This document shows positions 46,501 to 58,500 of a stretch of DNA of 64,000 nt, one piece after another (the first letter of the stretch is position 1; the number at the start of each line of letters is the position of its first letter). The position numbers were made by a program, and so were the translations under genes. Location of the stretch: assembly GCF_900460535.1 (NCBI RefSeq), contig NZ_UHIL01000002.1, positions 1,364,001 to 1,428,000 on the forward strand, in the 5' to 3' direction. Source of the stretch: Vibrio parahaemolyticus. GTDB lineage: Bacteria > Pseudomonadota > Gammaproteobacteria > Enterobacterales > Vibrionaceae. Below the pieces are notes generated by a model, which worked only from the letters and a program-made list of their open reading frames with translations, ran no database searches and had not been told where the DNA came from.

Positions 46501-49500
46501 AACCTCACAAGGCGTAGCCGTCACAATGACGGAAACGGCTAATTCTGATGGCAGCTTCACCTATACGGCAACGGCAGGGACAAATCCGGTATTTACATTA
46601 ACTGTCAATCCCGACGGCAGCTACAACTTTACACTTGAAGGCGCGATTGACCACGCAGCAAACAGTGACAGCTTAACGCTCAACTTCCCGATCACAGTGA
46701 CCGATTTTGATGGAGACACGACTTCCGCCGTTATTCCTGTCACGATTACCGATGACCAACCGACTATCACAAATGTTGAAGCCATCAGTGTTGATGAAGA
46801 CGACTTAGCGAACATCGGTTCGGACCAAAATGATTCACTTTCGATTGATGGTCAGTTCACGACAACGCAAGGTTCTGACCGTGTGGTGAGTTACCAGTTA
46901 GATACCTCTGTCGATGTGGTTGCAGGGCTCACCTCGCAAGGCAATCCAGTGACGTTGATAGAGACTGCCAATCCTGATGGCAGCTTCAGCTACGTTGCGA
47001 TCGCTGATGGCAACCCTGTCTTTACGTTGGTCGTGAAAACGGATGGCAGTTATAACTTCACACTGGAAGGCCCAATCGATCACGCTATAAATAGCGATGA
47101 GCTAACGCTGAACTTCCCAATTATTGCGACTGACTTTGATGGCGATACAACTTCTGCCACCATCTCAGTGACTATTGTCGACGATAAGCCAGTCATAACG
47201 AATGTGGATGCAATCCAAGTTGATGAAGATGACTTGACGGGGATTGGTTCAGACCAAAATGATGCACTTTCCATCAACGGCCAATTTGCAACAACGCAAG
47301 GTTCTGATGGTGTCGTTAGTTATCAATTGGATGCTTCTACCGACCCTGTCGCAGGGCTGACGTCTCAAGGCGTCGCGGTAACGATGACTGAAACGGCCAA
47401 CCCAGACGGCAGTTTTACTTATCAAGCCACCGCAGGTGGTAACGTCGTCTTTACCTTGATTGTTAACGTAGATGGTTCTTATAACTTTACGCTAGAAGGC
47501 CCAATCGACCATGCCAATGGTAGTGACGATTTAACGCTGAACTTCCCAATCATTGCAACGGACTTTGATGGTGACACCAGCTCCGCGGTGATCCCAGTGA
47601 CCATCGTAGATGACCAACCAACTATCACAAACGTCGATTCTATTACGGTTGATGAAGACGATTTATCGGGCGTTGGTTCTGCTCAGGATGGCGTTGTTTC
47701 TATTGACGGTAAATTCACCACAACAGAAGGTTCTGACCGAGTGGTGAGCTATCAACTCGATGGTTCGACGAACCCTGTAGCAGGATTAACGTCGCACAGC
47801 CAAGCGGTTGTACTCGTAGAAACGGCAAATGCTGACGGCAGCTTCACTTACACTGCGACGGCAGATGGCAATCCAGTATTTACGTTGGTAGTGAATGTGG
47901 ATGGCTCTTACAACTTCACGTTGGAAGGGCCAATCGATCACGCTATTAATAGCGACGAGCTAACGCTGAACTTCCCAATCATCGCAACGGACTTTGATGG
48001 TGACACCAGCTCTGCGGTGATCCCAGTGACTATCGTCGATGACCAACCGACCATCACAAACGTCGATGCCATTACAGTGGATGAAGACGATTTAACGATT
48101 ATTGGCTCTGCTCAAGATGGCGTTGTTTCTATTGATGGCAAGTTCACCACAACGGAAGGTTCTGACCGAGTGGTGAGCTATCAACTCGACGGCTCGACGA
48201 ACCCTGTAGCAGGATTAACGTCGCACGGCGAAGTTGTTGATTTGGTTGAAACAGCGAATGCAGATGGCAGCTTTACTTACAGTGCGACAGCAAATGGCAA
48301 CCCTGTCTTTACGTTGGTGGTGAATACCGATGGTTCATACAACTTTACGTTGGAAGGCCCAATCGATCACGCGACTGGTAGTGATGAACTGACGCTAAAC
48401 TTTCCAATCATCGCGACCGATTTTGATGGCGATACGTCATCGGCAACCATCCCTGTAACCATTGTTGATGACCAGCCAACAATTAACAATGTTCAAGCGA
48501 TCACCGTTGATGAAGATGACCTCGCGCAGATTGGCTCGGCTCAAGACGGTTCAGTATCGATTGACGGACACTTCACCACCAATCAAGGTTCTGATGGTGT
48601 AGTGAGTTACCAATTGGATGCCAGTGCGACGCCTATTGATGGGCTTACTTCGCAAGGTGTTGCGGTGACATTGAGTGAAACGGCAAATCCAGATGGTAGT
48701 TTCACTTATACGGCAACCGCAGGAACCAATCCTGTCTTTACGTTAATTGTTAATCCAGATGGCAGTTACAACTTTACGCTCGAAGGTCCAATTGACCATG
48801 CGAGTAACAGTGACGAACTGACGCTGAATTTCCCAATCATCGCGACGGATTTTGATGGTGACACCACTTCTGCCACGATTCCTGTGACCATTGTTGATGA
48901 CCAACCAGTGATCACAAATGTTGCGCCAATTACGGTCGATGAAGATGACTTGAACAACATTGGTTCTGATCAAAAAGATGCGCTTTCCATAGACGGTAAA
49001 TTCACTACGACTCAAGGCTCGGATAGTGTCGTCAGTTATCAGCTCGATGCGAGTGCGATGCCTGTTGATGGGCTTACTTCGCAAGGCGTTGCCGTAACCA
49101 TGACTGAAACTGCAAACACAGATGGCAGTTTTACTTACACAGCCACCGCGGGTGCGAATGCTGTGTTTACGCTCGTTGTAAAACCGGATGGCAGTTATAA
49201 TTTTACCCTTGAAGGGACACTTGACCATCCAATCGGTGCAGATGAGCTAACGCTGAATTTCCCTATTATTGCGACCGATTTTGATGGCGACACCACGAGC
49301 GCGACTATTCCAGTCACGATTGTTGATGATCGACCAACACTCGATGGTATCGACGTAAACAGCGTACTCACAGTAGACGAAGATGATTTGCCAACCGTGG
49401 GTTCTGATGGCAATGAACCAACGAGTATTATTGGTAAGTTTGTCGCGACAGAAGGTGCGGACCATATCGTCGAGTACCATATCGTTGACTTGAACACGCC

Positions 49501-52500
49501 AGTTCAAGGCTTAACGTCTGGTGGGCAATCACTGACTCTCGTTGAAGTTTCTAATTCAGGTGGCGTATCCGTTTATGAAGCCATTATTGATGGAACAACA
49601 ACACCTGCTTTTCGAGTGACGTTGGATGTTTCTGATGGCAGCTACAAGTTTGAACTACTTGAGCCACTCGATCATCCAACCGCGAATGGTCAAAACGACA
49701 TCGTCATCAACCTTCCTATCGCAGCGACGGATTTTGATGGTGATGTTTCGAATACTCTCACGTTGCCGATCACTGTTGTGGATGACGTACCAACCATCGA
49801 CGGTTTGGCTCAGGGTAGTGAACAGACCGTCGATGAGGACGACCTACCGCAGGGTACTGACCGTACTCAAGACACCATCATCGGTGGTACCTTCGATGTA
49901 ACAGAAGGGGCAGACCAAGTCACCTCGATTCAACTGAGTGATTTGACGACGCCAGTTAGTACATTGATGTCTGGCGGAGAGGTAATCACCTTAGTCTTAA
50001 CGTCCAGTACTGGCGGGGTGAATGTTTATCAAGGTATCACGGTTAATTCTCAAGAAGTGGTGTTTGAGTTAACTCTGAATGCGTCAAATAGCTCCTATGA
50101 GTTTGATCTTAGAAAACCACTTGATCATCCTGATGGCAATCAGCAAAACAACATTGTAATCGAACTGCCAATCACTGTGACTGACGGTGATGGCGATGTA
50201 TCACCAGTGTTCACGTTACCAATTACGGTGGTAGACGATGTACCCGTGGTAACGAATATAGACCGCTTACAAGTGCATGAAGATGATTTGCCGCTGGGCT
50301 CAGACGAGACCAAGGAGCCTCTAACGGTTTCTGGTCAGTTTGAAGTGACCAGTGCGGATGGTATCGACTCATTTGTTCTGGATCTCAATTCCAATCTACT
50401 GCCTGCACTTACTTCTGGCGGCGAGAGCATCGCGATTACTCAAGACGCTACAGCGTCAACGAGTGATGCTTTGGTTTATGTCGGAAAAACCGTTGGTGGC
50501 GACACCATTTTCACGCTGACATTGCATCAAGACGGACGCTACGATTTTGAATTGTCTGGCGCGCTCGATCATGCGACGAATTCTGATGACCTGACCATCA
50601 ATCTGCCGATTGTGATTACCGACGGCGATAACGACTCCGTTAACGCGACGTTGCCAGTCACTATTTTGGATGATAAGCCGACGATTGAAGCTATTCGTCC
50701 AGGAAGTCACTTGTCCATTGATGAGGATGACATTCCGAACAAAGGGTCGGATGGTCAAGGTGATCATATTATCGGCGGACATTTTGATGTCGTTGACGGT
50801 GCAGATTCTATCGTTAGTTTCCAATTGGAGGATCTTGTCTCACCTGTTGCTGGGTTAACGTCAGCAGGTCAGTCACTAGAGCTTGTTGAATACTCAAACG
50901 CGACTGGCGTGATTGAGTACCGTGCGTACGTGCAAGGCACTACCGATATCGTGTTTAAGCTTACGTTAAATGCTGGAGAAGATAGGTATCAATTTGAATT
51001 ATTTGCTCAGCTAGACCATCCAAATGGCGATGGTGAAAATGAGCTAGTGATTGACTTCCCTGTGAATGCCACGGATTTTGATGGTGATGTGTCGAACACG
51101 ATTAGTTTGCCAATTACCGTTGTTGATGATGTGCCGTCTATCACTGGGGTGGATAACAGTAGCCAGTTGACGATTGACGAAGATGATTTACCTGCTGGCT
51201 CTGATACTTCTGGCTTACGAGTGTTAGATGGACACTTTAACGTTGTTGCTGGCGCTGATGAAATCGTCAGTTATCATGTTTCTGACTTAGCTGGCGCGGT
51301 CGCTGGTTTGCAGTCAAATGGTCAAGATGTGGAACTAAGACTGGTGTCTGAAGCCGACGGTGTAAGCACCTATGAAGCGGTGATTGTTGGCACGAACACG
51401 CAGATTTTTACCCTAACGTTGGATGCAAAAGACAATAGCTACCAATTTGAGTTAGTGGGCCCTGTGGATCATCCTGCTGGCCTGGGCGAAAACAGCCTAA
51501 CGTTAGATATTCCTATTTCTGTTACTGACTTCGATGGTGATACATCGGCATCTGTGAACTTGCCAATCACCATCGTGGATGACGTGCCGGAAATCAAAAC
51601 GGCGACGCCGTTGTTCTTAGATGAAGATGACTTGCCTTCAGGCTCAGAGCTGAGCAAAGACGGCCTAGAGGCAAGCGGCAGCTTTGATAGCGTAGAAGGT
51701 GCGGATACGATAGTTTCTTACCAGTTAGATTTGTCTGGTAACCCAATCAGCGGGGTAACGTCAGGCGGACAAGCGGTCACGCTCGTACAAACTGGTGTGA
51801 ATAACAACAACTACACTTACCAAGGTCAAACGCCAGATGGAAAATCGGTATTTACTCTGGTGTTAAATGCTGACGGAACATACAAATTCACGCTAGAAGG
51901 CGTACTGGATCATGGTGTTCAGGGCGAAGATTTACTGACGCTCAATCTGCCTGTTTTTGCGACGGATGTGGATGGCGATACCGCAGGTATCAATCTTCCT
52001 GTGACGATCACAGATGATATTCCAACGATTTACGATAGTTCCATCACTCGTGTTGAAGGGCAGGGAACGCGAACCGTTCAACTGTTCCAAGACCCTGTAG
52101 AAGGCGACTTAAATTATGGTGCAGATGGCAGTGAGCTGACCTCATTTAGCGCAGACGATTCAGGTATCTATTTCAAACAGAATGGAATAGATATGACAAC
52201 CGTTGATCTTAACGGCAGCAATCAAACGGTTTTTGTACATAAAACCCTAAACGGCGTTGACACTGAAATTGGGCGTTTGATTGTTCGAACTGATGGCTCT
52301 ATTAGCTTTAGACCAAATGACGATCTTGATCATACCGATGCGGCTTCAATCGATTTCACGGTTCATGTTACGGCTACCGATGGTGACGGCGATACGAGTA
52401 CCGCCGATCTCGACATCTCCGTGACCGACAGAAATGCACAAATCGATACCTCATCGGTGTTGTCTTTCGAAGATAAAGGCCGTGACGGTTCTATCCTTGG

Positions 52501-55500
52501 TACTGAGAATGCCAATACGCAAGATAACTTATCTGGTCTAGATACTACGCCAGCGAAAGTCGATCTAGTGATTAACTTGCACGACCTCGATAGAAATGAA
52601 AGCCTAGGCGATATCACGATTCGCGATGCGAGCACGCACAACGGCACGTTCTATTATCGAAATGCCAATGGTGATTACATTGAACTTACGCCAGTCAATG
52701 GCTCTGTTGTGTTGGACGGTTCGAATGTCATTCAATCATTCAATGGTGAGTTCGTTACGCTTGAGAACCTCTATTTTGTACCCGACCGCCATTTTGCGAC
52801 GGGCGATAGTGGCATAGATCCACGTATCCGAGTTGAGATCCTTAATAACGGTGTGTCTGACCACATCATCAATGGCAGGCTCAACATTCAAGTGGAAAGC
52901 GTTGCAGACATCGCGACTTGGACGGCAAACAGTACCTTTAACTACACGGTTGATGAAGATGGTAACAACGTTTCTCTGAACATCAGCGCGCAAACACAAG
53001 ACAGCAGTAACCCAGAAAGCATCGTGTACGAACTTGTCTTTACCCAAGGTGAGGGCAACGCAACGCTAGTTTACTCAGATGGCAGTGCCATCACGCAAAC
53101 GGGTGGAGTATACCTTGTTGATGCAAGTCGAATTGGCGATGTGCAAGTCGATCCAATTGATAACTTCTCGGGTGAAATAAAAATCGATGTCACTGCGATC
53201 ACCACGGAGAGCGTGAATCCACTGACAGGCAAAGAAACGGCTCGCTCAGAAACGGAAACCATCGTCATTGATGTCACTCCGGTCGCTGATGCTGGCAGCT
53301 TTACCGTTAATCGCATCAATATTTTCGAGGATAACGCTCGCACTCAAGATACGGTCGATCCGGTTACTGACCACGATCCACTTCAATTAAGCGAAGTGAT
53401 TTCAATGAAACCATCCGCGGATATGGATGGTTCAGAAGAGCTGTTTGTTCGCATCTCGAATTTCTCTATCGACGGCGTGACGCTTGTTTGGCTCGATGGC
53501 GCGAATCCTTCACAGATTGTTGAAGTGACGGATGGCAACGGCAATGTGCTGTATTACGAAATTCCTGAGTCACAGCTGACGAATGTAGAAGTGTTGCCAC
53601 CACTGCACAGTAACGACGATTTCACCTTCAACGTAGAAGGCATCGTAAAAGACAACGCATCGCTTTCAACAGGTTCTGCGCAAGATGTACTTTCACTCGG
53701 GAACAAAACCGTCATTGTTGATGTGAAAGGCGTAGCGGATATTCCAATCGTTGAACTCAATGATAAGTCAGGTATTTGGCAAGAGTTTGATGATGGTAAC
53801 GTACGTGGCGTTCAAACATTTGTGGATGAAAATGGCCAAGTTGATATTTCGTTCAGCATTCTTTCTGGAGAGTTCAAAGACAACCCGAACGATCATTCTG
53901 AAACGGTAACGGTACTGCTTTCCAACATTCCTGATGGCGTTGAGATATTTGATAATGATGGCAACTCGGTCGATTTAACGTTCGTTGGGTACGATGGCAA
54001 TAACCAGCCAATCTATGAAGCGAATATTACGCAAGCAAACATCAACTCGGGCATTGTGATTAAACCGGAAGCATCGTCTACCGAGAATATTCACATCACA
54101 GCAACCACGATCGTTACTGAAAACGATGGTCATACGCGCACCTCAACTGGGGAAATTCGTGTGATTGTTGGCCCTGTGATTGACGCAAGAAATAACTATA
54201 CCGTGGTTTCGGAAGGTGACGAAGATACGCGCTTCAACATCGACTGGAAACCAACGACCAGCCAAAGTCCAGATGCCGATGAGTTCTTCTCAGAAGTGAC
54301 GATTTCTGGCTTCCCTCCGAGTTGTACCGTGTTCGTGGATGGTGTAGCGCAAACGCTCGTCGCTGGTACGTTAACATTAACACCGCAAGCCAATGAATCG
54401 GAGCAAGACTTCTCTGCTCGCGTTACGCAGAGTGGTTATGTTCAAGTTGAGTTGGAACAAGATTCCAGTACCGACTTTGATTTGAGCACAACGTTGACTG
54501 TGAAAGAGATTGACCATGAGTACGTTGATGCGGCAAATCCAGGACAAGGGATTGCAGAAGCGGTGATTACAGGTTCGGTTCACGTTCAAGTGAATCCGGT
54601 TGTTGAACCAGAAGATACCTCTGGTGCGATAGGCGATCAAACGCGCTTGCTGGTCACAGAAAGTAATGGTACTGCGATAGACGTTGTTAAATCGGATGCG
54701 CAAGGTGCAATCGACTTTACAATCAACACCTCTGCGGGTGGCCAAGCTGGTGCAAACATCATTAAATATCAAGAGTTTGATGCTTCTTCGGATGAGGTGG
54801 TGACTGAACTGGTTGTTCAGTTGCACACGACCGATCCTGCCATTCTTAACCAGCTAGTCATTATCGGAGCACTGAATGAAGGTGACGGCCGTTGGACGAT
54901 CATTGATGAGGAGAATTTCTGCATCAAAGCGCCATCTGGCCTTGATTTGACGCCGAACGACGACACTGACAATGGTGATAACGGCGGTTTATCGCAAATT
55001 GGTTTGACGATTTACGCGCGTGTGAATGACTTAGGTGAAGATTCGGTTGAAAAAGACGCAACTGAAATAAGACAAACGGACGTGGTGTTGGAGTTCCCAA
55101 CGGTTCTTACTCCGCAAACCAGTGTCGCGGCCGAAATTGACGTGACCGATGATGTACAAATTGAAGGCTCAGAAGACAACTTTGTCGATCTTGGTGCTCA
55201 GCTTACTTCCAAGATTGATGTGATCAATCCTGATGGTGTGGAAGACGTATTGACCATCATCATTGACCCATCTTCACCTGGTATTCCACCGGGCCTAATC
55301 ATTACCGGTACGGACGTTGATTTCATTAACGGCAAATACGTATTCCAAGCGGATATCGACTCAAGCGGAAACATTGTTGGCCTTGAAGGCTTAACGATGC
55401 GCGTGGCTGAAGATTATGCTGGCGACTTCGTTTTGCCTGTGAGATTTGTGACTAAAGATACGGGCTCTGCAGATGAAAAATCGTCCACAGAACTGATTCC

Positions 55501-58500
55501 GGTGCAAATTCTGCCAGTTGCTGACGTGCCAAGCTCGGCAGGCGACCAGCCGTTGGATCGCAACATCACGCCAGATGTCACAGTCGATATTACTGGAACA
55601 CTTGGTCTTGATGCGAACAAGCAGCCTGTTGATGATCTCAATAACGATGTTCCAACCGCTGATGGTGTTGGTTATGAAGATGGATTAATTCAGCTTAATT
55701 TGAACGTCGATTTTGCAGATGGCTTCAACAACACATTAGGCGGTAGAGAAACGTTAACCAACATCAAGTTGACGCTTGATGACACGACACAGGGTGAGTT
55801 TGTCGATAGCAATGGCAATAGTTTGGGCACGAGTATCGAATTTAATGAAGCCGATATTTTAGCGGGAGCGTTGGATAACGTTCTGTTCAAACCGAGTGAA
55901 AACTACCCGGTTGGTGGTGGTCAAAATACGGTGAAAATTAACATCGAAGGCGAAATCACAGACGTTGCCGTGTTTGACCAATCGACATTGATCAATCCGG
56001 GCGATAACGTAGATGTACGCACCTTTACCGACGACGTGACATTTGAAGTCACGCCTGTCGTGGATGACATTGTAATTACAGGAACCGATCCAAGTCAGCC
56101 TATCGTCGTGACGGGTGATGAAGATACGTTGATTTCACTCAACCAGTCAGGTACTGGCGTTACGATCAGTCTGACCGACGATGATGGCTCTGAAAGTTTT
56201 GTTTCACTTAAGCTGACAGGCATTCCGAATGACTTTGTTGTTGAGTCTAATTCATCCGATTACATTGTGAAAAACGCAGGCAATGGCGAGTGGAGCATTC
56301 AAGTTAAAGACTTGACGCAAACTTCCATCGACTTGAGCGATATTCAAATTAAGCCGCCAAAACACTTTAGTGGTGAAGTTGAAATCGGTATCTCTGTCTT
56401 CATTCAAGAAGAGTTGTTGAAAGTGCCTACCGAGCGAAACAGTAACTTTACGTTAGTCGTTAACCCGATTGGCGACGACGTGGATGTTAACCCTGATACC
56501 CAAGTCTCAGGCAACGAAGGCGAAGACATTACCATCAACGTGAATGCGCTGGTGGTGGATAACAAAGAGTCGATTGGCGACGGTGCAAATTATCAAGAGA
56601 ATGATCCAGAAACATTGAGGATTGAGATTTCAAACGTACCAGATGGTGCGAGCTTGTCACTTCCAGATGGAACGACATTTGTTGATCAAGGTAGTGGTGT
56701 TTTTGTCCTTGAAGTCAATGCACAAGACCTAGATCAAATCGTCTTTAACTCTGGTGATAGAAACGACAATTCTTGGGCTGGCTCGCTTCATTTTAAAGTG
56801 CAAGCGGTCGATACCGGCCTAGACGGCAGCCAAAGCTTGGGTAATGCGGAAGAGTTTGATGTGTCCGTCGATGTTACTGCGGTAAACGACAGACCTGATT
56901 TCGTTAATGTTGTCGATGTGGAAACACCTGAAGACAATGCCTTATTGCTAAATAGCTTCGGTATCTCTGATGTCGATGCGGTACTTGATAACCCGAATGC
57001 AGAGTATGTGCTTAATGTAGCGGTAGATAGCGGGTATCTCGCATTGAACGCTAACGTTATCTCGAAATATGGTTTGACGGTTCAGGGTGACGGTACAGGA
57101 GCGGTTGAGCTAAAAGGTTCAGTCGCAGATCTCAATGCCGCCATTGCAGAAGGATTGATTGAGTTCAACCCTGATCTCAACTTCTTCGGCGATGTTACCG
57201 TGAACATTACAGTCGATGACCAAGGTAACGAAGGCATTGTTATTAGTGGTGTTGATGACACTTTAAACACCAACAGCAGCAGTTTTGTGATTGATGTTAC
57301 AACCGTGAACGATGCGCCTGAAACGTCGCCAGTTACCTTGACCAGTATTGGTGAAGACAGTGGTGTATTTGCAATTTCTGCATCAGATTTGCTTGTGAAT
57401 GCCACTGATGTGGAAAACGACAACTTGACGGTGAGTAACGTTCAACTTGTGGACCCTAGTTCTGGCTCTTTGGCGTTTAACTCAGCCACAGGGAATTGGG
57501 AATTTACGCCAGCGCCAGGTTACAACGGCCCTGTCGAGCTGACTTACGATATTACGGACGATGGCACAACAAATGGTGTATCCGATCCTAAGACGGTATC
57601 GGGTTCTGCATCTTTTGAAGTGTTCGATGTAAACGATGCGCCTCAAACATCGGAAGTGACGCTTTCTTCGATAGAAGAAGACAGCGGCGCTGTGAGTATT
57701 ACTGCCTCGGAACTATTGGCAAACGCGACCGATCCGGAAAACGATAACTTGGCGGTCAGTAATGTCACGCTTGCGGATCCATCAGCGGGAACGATCACGC
57801 AGATTAGCGCGACGGAATGGCGCTTTGAACCATCAGAAAACTTCAACGGCGACGTGAGTTTTGTCTATGACATTACTGATGATGGCACAACCAACGGAGC
57901 ACCGGATCCAATCACAATCAGCGGTTCTGCGGTCATGAACGTTCAAGCGGTTAATGATGCTCCAGAGATTGATGGCTCATTAGTAACCAGCACGATCTTC
58001 GAATCGGCAGGTCAAAAAATATCAGGCATTACGATAGCGGATGTGGATTTCACTGGTATCCATGAGAACGAGATCATGACGATTTCGCTCAGCACGAGTG
58101 AAGGTGAGGTCAGTGTTATCGCGCCATCTGGCAGTGGTGTGACGCAAGGTGTTGGTTTAGCGGGTGAAACCGTGTTGATGGGAACGTTGTCCCAACTTAA
58201 TGCGGTGTTGACTTCGACAGATCCAAATGTCGGTGTTTTTGTCGATGCAAGTGACGTGAACAGTTCAGCGATTTCATTGACGGTTACAGCGGACGATAAT
58301 GGAATTTACTATGAGAATTCCACAGGAACGTCGCTGCAAACCACCGAAACGTTTGATATTAACGTGACACCAGTGGCAGACAAACCGACGCTTGCCTTTG
58401 ACGCGAACTTTAATTACATCCAGCGCATTACTGCTAGCCAAAGTGCGAGTTTTCAGGGCGTAGCGTTAGTCGGCATTATTGCTGCACTGACGGATTTGGA

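Noticed and set aside
45467..52426. Regular direct repeats resembling a CRISPR or satellite array
   Set aside because: Units are 429 bp, in frame, with no short repeat-spacer structure; they are protein-domain repeats.
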